DNA of 64,000 bases from Diprion similis (Eukaryota; Arthropoda; Insecta; Hymenoptera; Diprionidae), in assembly GCF_021155765.1 (NCBI RefSeq), contig NC_060108.1, positions 15,401,025 through 15,465,024 on the forward strand. Direction: 5' to 3'. The notes beneath the pieces were generated by a model. The model was not told where the DNA came from. It worked only from the letters and a program-made list of their open reading frames with translations, and did no database searches. A program made the position numbers and the translations under genes. Shown piece after piece: positions 12,476 to 24,494 of this stretch. Positions within the stretch are counted from its first letter, which is position 1; every line of letters begins with the position of its first letter.

Positions 12476-13975
12476 CGGTCTTCGCAATTTCCACAAAGCG
12501 TAAGTCACCCCCGCGGCATATTCCTCTTCAAAAGCGTGAACTGTCACCAAGGTATTCCTCAACGTATAACGCCAGAGTCGGATTTGAAATTTTTAGAGCA
12601 AGAATATAAGGTTTCATGAGAATAAAGTCGAGTTAAAAGCAGCCGCGTAATACCGCTCTTCAAATCCTGTTTGCAAAAGACACAAACTCTTTAAAAGAAA
12701 AAAACCAACGTCTCAGAGTTTCAACTTATTCTAGTTTATATAGACGGTTTTCAAAGATTTTTAATTTATTATATACCAAAACTTGGAAAAAAAAAGGAAA
12801 AAGAAAATACTAATTACGGAACAGATTGGGTTCTTCTTGGTCGTGAAAATCGGGGGTTGGTAAGGTATATTCGAAGGGTCTTGAGGGCAGGCAGCTCAGT
12901 AAGTAGTTCGAAAACGTCGACGATTTAGCCGGAGCTTAAAGCCGCAGGGGCGTCGTAGGGCAGGAGAGATGACGAAAGATGACAAAGAAAAAAAAAAAGA
13001 AAAAAGGTGGGAAAAAATTCACCGATGAGTTATAAGATGGGATTTTTTATACTTCGCGGCGGCGTGGCTGCACCTTTACGAGCCATCCGAAGGCGAAGAT
13101 TTGCATTAACAAGGTCTGGCACGCACAATTGCCCGCTTATAGTCCCAGATAACGCCTCTTTTATTATAATTTCCCGCTCGCCGGTCTATCTCATCTCTCC
13201 CACGACGACCCGGCAACCTCCCCGATCCTGCAGGTCTTTAAAACATGTTTACCGAACGAAAGCCACTTTGCCGCCTCGGCGATCACGCGGGATTGTTTCT
13301 CTAGTCGGATTAATCCCTCGCGGGGGTTAATTTTTCCGGCCGGTATACCTTCACCTAAATTCACCCCGCTCTATATATATACATATAGCTTCGATGTATA
13401 TTTATATATATAAGGTTTATTTGAATTTGTCGAGTGGATTTGAGCCGGTGAATTATTATACGCGTTATCCACCTTCGATCCCGTGCCTGATCGTTATGAC
13501 ATTCCGTTCCAATCTGATACAAACATTCCTCGTCTTAATTATTACATACATACATGAAAATACAGCATTTTCAATCAATACACTGCAGTGATTATTATTT
13601 GCAAAACTTCAAATGTGGCTGAAAAATAATTTCAAAACCAGTAACGGTTATGTGTGTACAAAACAGGGGAAGAATTTTTGTACTACCAAGGAAACAAAGG
13701 ACAAAAATAATCGTTTCTTTCTTTTTCTGCTACCCTTTATTTATGCAAAGGTAAAAGTCGAGGATATATCCCGATGTGCAATCGCGCCTATCGTGCACAA
13801 CAGATGTATAGGTATATAAACGCCAGAACTGGCCGTTCCGAGACAATTTATGATCGAGTTATTTTGATACAGGTAAATAAATTACATTCAGAGAAGAAAC
13901 AAGGAAATCTCTTTTCCAACCTACACGTATACCCGTCACATCGCGGTCAGCACACGTAGTCACAGGACCATAGGT

Positions 13976-13998
13976 ACATGTATGTATGTATGTATGTC
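13976..13998. repeat. (ATGT)n microsatellite
   Basis: About five copies of the ATGT tetranucleotide. Confidence 0.85.
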
Positions 13999-15801
13999 CT
14001 CAGGCCAGTGAACATTTGGATCACTTGTCATACGTCATGAATAAAACAATTGGTAAGCGAAACAACATACCATAGGTATATGGCTCGAGGCGATGTCATA
14101 CAATCCAGCCCGGTGTACGTGAAGAATTTTTCATATTTCTCATACGAAAGAGACACATACGTAATACTTATATGGGTATCCTGGTACGTACATACATACA
14201 CACACACATACATACCTACGTGCAGGGATAGAGACAGTCATAAAAATTGATAAGCTTTCGTCCTGCGGGATGCCGGGAGTAAATTGCGGAGATTATTGGC
14301 ATCACATGTTTCGCTTTTTTCGAGTTAACCGGTGTAATTGCCTGGGGGCTGAGTGTGTATAGCCGTGTTCTCCCCCCGCTCGCCATCCCCATAGCTTCGG
14401 CCGTGTTTCGTGAAAATAAATCAAATACCGCACAGACAGATAGCGGAGGATTTTCGAGTTGGTAAAGTTAACAGCGAAGTCAATATAAGAGGGCGCAGGT
14501 TCCCCTGTCGACACGTTTCGCAAGATCATCTTTAGAGTGACTAGTGGCTCGTATTATGTATCCGAGTCTTACGATCAAAACGTCGAGTACCAGCGCGGCA
14601 AGAATAATCGTCTCGACGATTTCTGCCTCGTTCTAATTCCACCCTTTACTTCGTTCGCATTCTGAATAGTCTAGCCACGTGATTGCAAAAACAGTCGTAA
14701 TTGAGGCGCGGATTTTAGGTCATTGTTTATAACCGCCGTATGGTGAGGCCAATTAGCGCGTCAACTCGTCAGCTGAGAACCATCTGGAGTCACGAAGGTC
14801 GGCCTCCGTAACCACGGGGTAATAGTTATTGGTTTGAGGGAGGTGGTTGTGGAGGGGTTGAACCCCGGTGCGCAACTGCGGGCGCGCTGGTGATCACCTC
14901 GAAACACCTTTCCGCGGTGTTATGGTTATAATGAAATTTTACAACCCACGGTCTATACACCCGCGTAACAACTACCGGCCTCCTATACATTCCCATAATA
15001 TACACTCGACCGAATCGATGATATACTGCAGAACTGTATACGCTCGTTGCAGACGTTTTATGTCCGACTCTGTGGTATGAGAACACTCGAAGTGTCCCGT
15101 GTCAAACACGACGAGAAGAAAGAGAATTTTGTGCCTCGATTACTTCTCGGCTGGGTGATGCGAGTCAATGGCGTTTCAATAAATGTTCAAAATCGTTGGG
15201 TACCGTGTAGTTTCGGTCGTTTTCATTTTGTCCTTAGAATTTAGTCGCATTTTCTATTACAGAAGTGACTTTTAGCAGGGTTTGAAAAACTTTACTAATT
15301 TGCTTAGAGTTACGATGAAAGCATTTGGAATATTGTTGATAACGATTTAAAATTACCGAGGTTGAGGTAATGTTATCGGTCTGATTTACATACTGATGAA
15401 AGTTCTCTTACCGATTTGGAAACTTTGTTCTGCTGAAACTAATTAGCGTATTATGGCTTCGCAACAACGACGTTAGGGATTAAGTACACTTCAGCATGAG
15501 CTGATCAACTCTATCACAGATGTTATAGTTTCGATTTCGTAACATATTGTTAGAATCCGGTACCGGGTAAAACAATGATCAGCAAAAACGGTCGCCGCTT
15601 GTAATTTGGATGAAAAGTGTGAGAAGCTCTATGCGAAGTAATGTGGGTAAGGAGGTGTGACTGCGGTAAGAAAACGGTGAATGAAAAAACGAAGAGAAGA
15701 AAGTTAAGGAGTCTGAATAGTTGAATATATATGAAGAGAAGTGGCGGCAGAGGGCGCGGTATATTAAGATGTCGCTAATATAACGAGAAAAGAAATAAGG
15801 A

Positions 15802-15859
15802 GAAAATGAAATGAAATGAAATGAAACGGAACGAAATAAAATGAAATGAAATGAAATAA
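15802..15859. repeat. (GAAAT)n pentanucleotide repeat
   Basis: About eleven units of GAAAT with a few substitutions in the middle (ACGGAACGAAATAA). Confidence 0.85.
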
Positions 15860-16329
15860 GGGTTTCATTACTCCTCAGAGTGATACATTTCTGAGGACTC
15901 TCTCCGACGTCAAGGTGGCTCCTAGGGTGGTGGTATAAGGTGGGTATAAGGTGACAAACGACGCCCAGCATTCCTTGGGAATTAAACACACCCTTACGAC
16001 GACGCGAGAAGAACGAGAGAATAAAAGTGAGAGACTCTCTCAACCGAGTTTATGAGGGCAAGATAATCCCACCGCACCGTTATTGCATCGCACTGCAATG
16101 ACTGATTGCGAGTGAGTAATCGGTGCTGCACTAAACGGCTCGTAAAGGCCTGGTGAAGGCCTCCGCTTACAATATACTTACACCTACCATCTCTGACAAT
16201 GACTGACGGAAAGTCACGAAGCAGAAATGATAAATAAGCGCTCTCTCGTATCGATGAATCATTCTTCCCGGTTCTAAACAGACGTAGAAGCAGTCTGTGA
16301 AACGGATAATTAGAATTATTCTGACAACT

Positions 16330-16610
16330 TGACATTTCCAGGTTTTTCTAGGACCCAAGACCCAGTTTTCCTGAGATTTTCTAGTTTCTAGAAAGTGACT
16401 AAAACCTCAATCAATCACCTTATTAACTGTATATTCGGTTCTATTTTTCTCGCTGTAAAAAAGTAAATTTGTCAGGTAAAAAAATCATTTCTAATTCTCA
16501 TGATAGAAAACTGATATTTTCAGTTGTTTCCATGACCAAAACAAAAATTCCTTTCAAATCCCCTGATATTTCCAGGTTTTTCAGGTTTTCCAGTTGCGTT
16601 GCCACCCTGA
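16330..16610. repeat. Dispersed repeat with CCAGGTTTTTC motifs
   Basis: TTTCCAGGTTTTTC occurs near both ends (about 16335 and 16570), and the right end carries TTGCCACCCTGA. Shorter pieces with the same vocabulary (CCCTGA, TTTCCCGG, CAGGTTTTCC) occur at 29996-30060 and 33801-33856. Repeats of this type, with CCTGGAAAA and a GGTGGCAACCCTG-like edge, are widespread in invertebrate genomes; I cannot name the class. Confidence 0.5.
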
Positions 16611-18665
16611 GAAGAGGAAGATACAAAATTGCACCAGCATCGAATGAGGCTGTTAAGAAAGTTCGTTACGTCTAATACCGCGAGACGGTGGATGAACCCA
16701 GAGCAATGACGAGTAGAAATGCAAGGAAGCATCCTGGGTGGTTGAAGATCCAATTCGTTTGAATTAGAACTGATCGAAGCGGTCTAACTCTGTCTGCCAG
16801 GAGAGTAGATAGTCACGTCCGATCGAAGAGACAAGAGCGATGCCTCGTCGATCCCTGAATGGGTCGAGACTTCGCGAAGGAACTCTCTTCCCCGTGACTC
16901 CCATTTTCCTTCCTTCGCTCTCGTATTTCTCTACCCTCATTTCGCTAATCCTTAGTCAAGAGTTACAGCCTGGTTACCATCCCAGAAAGCAACATTAGCG
17001 GAACTATTTGTTGTCGTGATCTGAGCCGGCGAAAGATCTTTGTCGCAAGGGATTAGGGAGTTTGGAAAATTAATAGCTCGCCGTTAGCCAGCTAACGCCG
17101 AGGAATATTTGACGGTAACATTTTGAAACCGTTGTTTATCCTGGTATACAACGATTTTCATCCATGTTTTCTTTTCGGTTAAAGTTCGCCTTTTATTCGC
17201 CTCCATATACTTTTCAACTCCATCAACGCATTACCGTAATGAGATATTGTTGTATCGATCACTGTGAACATAAATTCTTCCATCATGCAGTGAGGTCAGG
17301 ACAAAATATCGCCATTACCGTAGTCGGACCCCGGTGCTCACTGTATCCCTTATCCGGGAATCTCGATTCACGTCACGAACTAGAATTATACACAAGGACA
17401 ACAAACGCAGGCGGAAGTAAAGCCTGAATATTTTCCTTTCGCTAGGGGGAGGTGGAGGGCGATGGTGGTCACGGTTTGCTACGGGGGCGGCGAACAGCGC
17501 AACTACCAGAAGAAGAAGGAAGAAGCATTGGAATAAGAATAAAAAACAGTATAAAATAGAAGAGGCGGAGGCGAAGGAAAAGGAGAGAATACAGGCGGCT
17601 TGTATTCTTATAAAAAGGGGCATAAATTCATCAGAGATAAACACACACTCTCCGGGTTTCTTCTCCCTACCCAAAAAGACTTCATCCTGGCGGTAGCCCG
17701 TGCAAGAGTTATATATCTCCTGGTCGTCCGACGAACGAATGTATTCCTGCTTCGAACCCATGGCGAAGGGTGCCATCTCTCTTTCTCTTTCTCAACTTTG
17801 TCTCTTATTTTCGCTTGCGAAAAACTTGGCGACAAAACTCCGCGCACTGCAGAATTAAGTCTGCGTGTCTCTAATCTCATTCCGTTCCCGAAATTTCTGT
17901 TCAAAATACTTTTATCCTTGTGGAGGACATATCTACGTGTGATCAACCCCCTCTATTTTCCGTCTCGAATATTGCCTGGTGTTTCGGCTTTCTCAAATTG
18001 TCACATCAAGATCGAGGTTATACGATAAGTTATACGAGATATTATACATTCATCCCTCGATCTGCCGCATGTTCTTTCTATTTATCGAAACTTACCCTCG
18101 TTCTGGACGGAAATCGAGGATCTTAAGTTTACGGCTCTCTTCCCGTCGAAAAGGAAAAGATGAGAAGGATGAGAAAGGAAACAGAAAAAAAAAAAAAAGC
18201 GGCGTCGACATTCCTTACGCCCGTCGGAACGATACATGCGCGGGACAGACATGAGAGGAAACTTTTCGACTCACTCCCAAGCTCTGGTCTTACAGATCTA
18301 CGAGCTGTTTACCACGCGGAAAAGTCGCTCTAGACACGAAATAAAATATAACGTCCAAGCCACTTGCCTGAACCCGAAAATGTCGACTGCGATAAATTTT
18401 TTTTTCTTGTCAGTTTCAACATCTTTCAACGCGCTCAATAAATTTAAAATTGAATAAATTTCTGTATGGAAAAAATTTTGTTTCCACAATTGCCAAAGGA
18501 GAAATTACAAATTCAGGTACAAGGTATATAAACACGTATTACATGTAATATAATTTCTGCGGAGAAAGAAAAATGGAAATGAATAAATTAATTTTATTCT
18601 TAATTTTTTCGTGTCTTTTTTTTTCGATTCCTGTTTTTCACTTTGAATACCAGCCGAGATAAGGA

Positions 18666-18689
18666 CGAGAGAGAGAGAGAGAGAGAGAT
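18666..18689. repeat. (GA)n microsatellite
   Basis: Uninterrupted GA run of about eleven units. Confidence 0.9.
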
Positions 18690-19449
18690 AGTAGAAGAAA
18701 AAGACTGATGCTCGTATAAAAGAAATGACTGTAGTATAAAAACGAAGTAAATACTTTCGCGTTTATTATCCCGGGACAGAAGTACTTCGTACGCTAAACC
18801 CACCACTGCAAACCCAACACACGTGCAGACCATATTCCACGGACATCATGTACGTCGATATACACACAAGAGACACGCGTGTGCGTAAAGTATGCAGGTT
18901 ACACGTACGCGTGTGTGTATTCCGAATGTTGTGTATATGTATAAGACAAGATATAATATATTTGCGGACGAGGCAGCGAAGCGTGTGTTATTCTTCCTTT
19001 ATCACACATACGTGTTATACATACACATATAGATATGCATGTATATACATACATAAATACGCATGCATACGCAGTGAGGTACACGTGGTCTATATATATA
19101 CGATATTCCAGGGCGATCCCGGGGAAAGAAGTATTTTATATTATGTTGTCCGGGATATAAAAAGAAATGTTTAAGGCAAAATAGGTTATTTCCTCGAGGG
19201 AATATGTAATGCTAGTTCGTATTAAAATGCAGAAGTACCGTCGTACGGGTAGTTCGGCTCCCCATACAATATATGTATTTATGTACGTTGTACATATACA
19301 TGCGATATTCGAGATATTACCGAGGTTGTGCAGTCGAAAGCAATACGAGCTGGAAAAATCCTGGTTGACTTCAATTTTTCCTCCGTAATCACGCGGAAAT
19401 GTTGTAAGAAAAAAAGAAATAAATACAAGTAAACAAAGTAAAAAAAGAA

Positions 19450-19471
19450 ATAATAATAATAATAATAATAA
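19450..19471. repeat. (AAT)n microsatellite
   Basis: Seven AAT units, flanked by A-rich sequence. Confidence 0.9.
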
Positions 19472-22400
19472 AAATAATAGATAGGACTAGAATTTAGTGA
19501 AAAATTGAAGATGAACAAGCAAAAGAAATTTTTTAAATTCGGCAGAGATCCTGCGTCAGACGGAATCGTACGCTTGCATGACTGCCGCAGTGGGTGTCAC
19601 TGCAATTGCCTGCGACCCTCAACAAAAAATAGAAATAAAAACAAGAAGAAAAAAAGCACGTGGAGCGGAATTGCACGCGTGCAAATTTCCGCGCGGTCTG
19701 GCGAGCCATGCGCATGGCAACCCACCCAACCCCCAACCTTAAAAAAAAAAGCAGAAGAAAAAAAATCCGCATAAATGCAAATGACACCAGCAGCGAGAAA
19801 CGGATATGCCCGCCGCTGACCAGGCCAGGCCATTTCCATTAAACCGAATACTGCGGGAAACCGTGTGAAAAGTATTTTAACGTTGCCGAAATTTTAATTC
19901 GTATATACATATTTTGTTTTTTTGTTGTTTTTTTTTTTCAGTTTCTTTTAATCTTATTTTTATTTTTTTTCATACTCCCCCTCACTTTTTCAATTCTACG
20001 TGACATTTAATGTACAAAATTATTTCCGCTATCACGGCAATTACAAGCGATGATTATTGTTATTATTTTTATCGTTGACATTGCGATTCGGTGTGGGCGA
20101 CCACCGCGACGAGAACTCGAGCGTTATGGAAATTGGCAAAAATATACGAGAGAGAGGGAGAGACGTTTTACGAGGATAGTATCTGAACTGAGTGCACAAA
20201 ACGACGCGGGTTGTTCACACATCGGAGATTCGGTACTTAATTGGCGAGAAGCATGCAGATTGAACAATAAAGATAAGCTCGAATTTAACTTGCTCGTTAA
20301 TTTCGTCACGTAATTGAAGTTTGTTGAGCACTATAAGCCGACACGTGGTCGATGAAACGTGTTAGTATAATAATTGTCGAAGCGATGACGGACGCCATGG
20401 ATAAGGTATGCCGCCATATATACGTACGCACGTCGCGGTCGCGTATTCCGGTATATCTATACACAATCCGCCAGGCATTTTGTTCGTTCAGGGTGGGAGT
20501 TTTGGCCTGGCACGATTTCCACGTTTCAGCTCCCGTAGGTAGGCAATTTAGGGAACAATTTACATGCCTCTGGTATTTTTACCTCGGATGAAATTTTCCG
20601 TCTTTGTTATTTTTTTTTTTTTTTTCGAATTATTTTCATCTTGATATTTCGCATTTTTTTAATTACTTCCGTGTCATTTAATTAAGCTCGGTCGAGCTCG
20701 GATATTTGGAATAGTTAACGCACTTGATAATATATAATATAATATAATTTAAAGTATGAAGCAATATGAATAACTGTAGGTCGTGGATTTTTAATGTATA
20801 AAAGGAAGTTAAATGAAACACATACCGCGTGCAACTCGAATTTCGAAAGTATACGTGAGTAAATTTATTAAAAACCACTGATTCCTCGTACATGAAATCT
20901 AACATTAAATTGTCAATTTTCAATGAATTACGCAGAGCCCAGAGCATCTAAGTTGTTGTCGGTGACAAGATCGATTAGTTCGTTTATAAAATTTGAAATT
21001 TAATCCGCGTATGCCGTATGCCCTAAAGACTAAAAAGCTTCGTTGAATGTTCGCGTTTCGGTTAGCTACATATGCACAATTAGACCAAGAGATGTGACGG
21101 ATTGATGGAAAAAGAGAAGCTACCCAACCTGGTTCAAGGGACAAAGTCGACGGAAATGGAATGACGTCTGCAATGGTCCTGGTGAAACACTGCAGGGTTG
21201 AAGAAAATCCCCCTTCTCTTTCCGCCCACCACCCTCCACCCTCCTGCACATGGGCCACTAAGAGGGACATTAATCCAGGTTAAGTCGGGGGAGTTAAATA
21301 AGTGACGTCACCGCGGTCCGGATCCGAGTCCCTTTTTCTCCTTGGTTTTCGGGTGTCTCTGTATCTCCCATTCCCTTCCATCCCGTCGCATAAAGTTCGC
21401 AACAGAATTGCTTGGAAGAAACCGAACCTGGCGCTGAGGGTGGTTTCGCATTAACGCGTGAAATATTAACGACACTGACAATATTAACAACGGTTAAACG
21501 CTCAACGTCGCTTTGTGTCCCATCTGGTAGACCTCGTCACCACTCACTCGTTTCGCCTAGCTTCCCCCGAGAGAGACGGGATGTCGAACGGCCGAGAAGA
21601 GCTAAGTGCTCTTTCTTAATTGAACGACCCGCAGGTATTTTACATCACCGAAACGTTTTCACGCAGCGAATGTAACAACGAGGATGCATGTTTCAACACC
21701 TTTCATCAATAATTTATTTATTATATCTAATTCTGTATGAATTTTTCATTCTTAGATCCACGTGATCGCCATGTACACTGGTTGAATAATAATTATGCGA
21801 CAAGTTACCTAGAGCTTGTCACTGTTTCCAACCGATACCTTCAAATGTAACAAAATACCTCTGCGGGCGAAGTTTGAATTAGAAAATAGGGAAATTTATC
21901 GCTCTTTTTCACTTTTCCAGTGACAGTGTGAATGCATAGATATCGATATTTCTGCAAAAATTAAGAGCCACGGCTAAGATCGCGTTTTGTCAACTAGGAC
22001 TACACACCCTTAAGAACCCACAAAACACGTGACATACGACTACCAATGTATCGCTGAGCAAGTGACTAGCTGTTCGGTCAACCTGACCTCTGCAATTCGA
22101 GTACCGCCGTCTGTATCAAGCAGCCTTTTATGAACAAACCACGAATTATTCACCTAGATCAAACAGTGTATCATTCCATCGAGAAGAGTCCTCGGAAAGG
22201 ACGATGTCACGCGATTCCGTCAGCTTGAAGTCCGTTGAAGTGACTGCAGAGAGAACCGTTCAAATTCCCCCGATAGCCGGGGTCGAGGAGGGTTGAAGTC
22301 GCTGTCGACCTGCAGGAGTCCCGCGACTCTCGTGGCGCATATAGGTATACACACATATATATCTATACACATACATATATATAAGTTTTTGTCGAGTCAG

Positions 22401-22648
22401 GTTGGCGGGCGTGGATACATCGTGTAGACAAATGGTCCGGCATCTGTCTTTCTTGCAGGGGAAAAGTCGGCTTGTCGTGCACTATGTTGCCGTGCAGGAG
22501 AACCAGAGGCAAAGGCGAAGGCGGAGGCGGAGGCGGACAAGTACGAATGTAATTATACAGGGGAAAAACTATAACCGAGGGTGGCTGGATGTGCGAGTTA
22601 ACCTGAACCCTGGCGCCGGTTTTGGCCTGCATGGCACGCTGTTGTGCT

Positions 22649-22689
22649 TATATATATATGTATATATATGTATGTATGTATATATATAA
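22649..22689. repeat. TA/TATG microsatellite
   Basis: Alternating TATATA and TATGTATG units. Confidence 0.85.
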
Positions 22690-22940
22690 GGCGACACACG
22701 TGCAGGTGCGATAAATTTAGTTTACCAAAGCACCCCGCGTGATTCCTACGGGACAAAGATATCCGGGTAAAGTTATACGTGTAAAGAGTAAACACAGGTG
22801 AAATTTGGTCCGCGGAACTTTGGCGAATTCGCGAAACGAGTGCTCGTGTACTCCGTGCACTCGGGTGTGTCTGTATACGTACGCAGACGTATTCGTAGGT
22901 ATACCTGGCGGAGTTTAGCTTCTACTCTGGTCCACCGGCA

Positions 22941-22970
22941 CGGCGAGAGGCGGCGAGAGGCGGCGAGAGG
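22941..22970. repeat. Three tandem copies of a 10-bp GC-rich unit
   Basis: CGGCGAGAGG is repeated three times exactly and is followed by a truncated copy. It lies inside an otherwise unassigned frame (22798-23037 plus), so it may be a short minisatellite. Confidence 0.85.
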
Positions 22971-23508
22971 CAGCATGGCACACCACCGCGTTAAAGAGGA
23001 GCTTGGTTTAATGAGAAACTTTATAGCTCGTAGTTAATATTCCGTCGAGTGGAATATTCAGCGTACCTACCTACCCCTACACACCCAAGTTTATAAGCGT
23101 TGGCGTTGACGGGAAAGTGCGGTCGTAGACGCCAGGTAATAAACAGGTGAGTAAGTTCTCATAGTTTCTTTCTTACTTTGTTTTACCTGTCGAACTTTCC
23201 GCCTGTCTAGAGATTGACCTCGAAGAAGCTGCGCGAGGATGAGTTTTCACTTCGGTTTACGGGCTTTTTTAGTTTCTCATTATTCTTCACACCCGGTTTT
23301 AAATTTCGCTCATCGCGATTGATTGTCGTAAAACGGAAATGACACCTGCAGGTATTATTGATGGAATTTTCATCGCAATCGAAAATTTTCATTATTCATG
23401 CCTCGTTTTTAAACTGGGCTCCATTCGTTATCTGGGAAGAATTTTCATTAGTTATATAACCCGCGCAAAAACCGATGGAGTGAAAACAACGAGCCAGTTA
23501 TTTGACTT

Positions 23509-23534
23509 GGGGGGGGGGGGGGGGGGGGGGGGGG
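23509..23534. repeat. Poly-G tract (26 G)
   Basis: A single run of 26 G on the plus strand. Such a tract can form G-quadruplexes and is a frequent site of sequencing-length error. Confidence 0.95.
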
Positions 23535-24465
23535 CATACACGTATAAGCCTGCCTGTCTACCATCCTTGTTCAGCTTAGTCAACGGTAATTTACTTCGTC
23601 AAAGAGTTGTGTTATTATTAAGAGATTAGGATAAGTCAGACGGGTCAATTCGGGAAATACCATGTCAGGTACGCGCCCCTTGAGAATTGAAAATTATGCG
23701 ATTTGCAAAAAATTGAACCTCAGCGTCGCTAGAACTTGGAAGAAACTCAACTTTTTCCACACACAGAAATATTCCGCAGTTGAAGAGAATTTTTATGCTC
23801 AAATTCAGTATTCAAATCAGTTTTTGCGAATAGAAAAATCCAGCTACACCCGCGCAGAGGTTTCGAGATATAATCAAGAGGAAGAAACGTAGCGTACAAG
23901 CAATTTTGATATCAGACTATTACACGTACTAAACATTAGACTCTACGCTAACTTGATGAATCCAGTCATCGAAATCGAACGGATCTGAAAAAGAATCATT
24001 GAAGTAACGAAGCATCGCTTCATCCTGGGGATCAGCTCCGTTCTTTCGGTAAGTGTGATGAAAATTAGTCGCCTAGCAAGGGTACGTGGTGGGTAAAATA
24101 AAGTATCTATATAAGGAGAGGAGAGCCGACGCGTGTTTCGTAATATTCTAGACAAGCTGTTAGGTACATTGTATCAGCACGGCTCGGTTGTCAGACCGAA
24201 AGTTCTTCCCGCTGCTGGAAGTCGTGCCGGTGGGGTTGGGAGGGGCTGCTCTTCCAGCTTGGAGCGCATCTTAAGATAGCTGGATAACAGTGCGGAGTAA
24301 AAGTTATCGCGAGTAACTCGCGTCGTGCGAGCGCAAGACGGGCGCGTGTATCAAGTGGCTTCCGCGAACTGCAAAGTCCCGAGGCTTTCGGAGACCAAAG
24401 TTGAAGCAATAACTATAAAACACTCGAGTCAACCGCACATAAAGGTATTCCGTGCACACATATGC

Positions 24466-24494
24466 ACATGCACACACACACACACTCACACACC
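24466..24494. repeat. (CA)n microsatellite
   Basis: CA run of about a dozen units with one CT interruption. Confidence 0.9.

Larger units (their letters stand above)
12001..16329. other. Non-coding stretch with pyrimidine-rich and GAAAT repeats
   Basis: Holds a TTTA/TTCA tract (12001-12116), CT-rich tracts (about 12160-12182 and 12378-12475), an ATGT run (13976-13998) and a pentanucleotide repeat (15802-15859). The 138-codon frame at 12193-12609 and the 154-codon frame at 15579-16043 are translations of these repeats and are not called as genes. Confidence 0.55.
16611..22938. other. Non-coding stretch with microsatellites
   Basis: Contains a GA run (18666-18689), TATA/ATAC runs around 18930-19110, an AAT run (19450-19471), T-rich tracts (about 19914-19972 and 20606-20629) and a TATG run (22649-22689). 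No exon is assignable. Frames of 80-153 codons overlap on opposite strands and lack domains. Confidence 0.55.

Noticed and set aside
12193..12609. Frame beginning with a strongly hydrophobic stretch that mimics a membrane protein
   Set aside because: The hydrophobic part comes from T-rich sequence and the rest from CT repeats; no homologous motif.
15579..16043. 154-codon minus-strand frame rich in Phe and Ser
   Set aside because: It is largely the translation of the GAAAT pentanucleotide repeat and flanking low-complexity sequence.
17315..17776. 153-codon minus-strand frame
   Set aside because: Phe/Leu-rich stretch from an A/G-rich tract on the plus strand; overlaps a 142-codon frame on the other strand; no domain.
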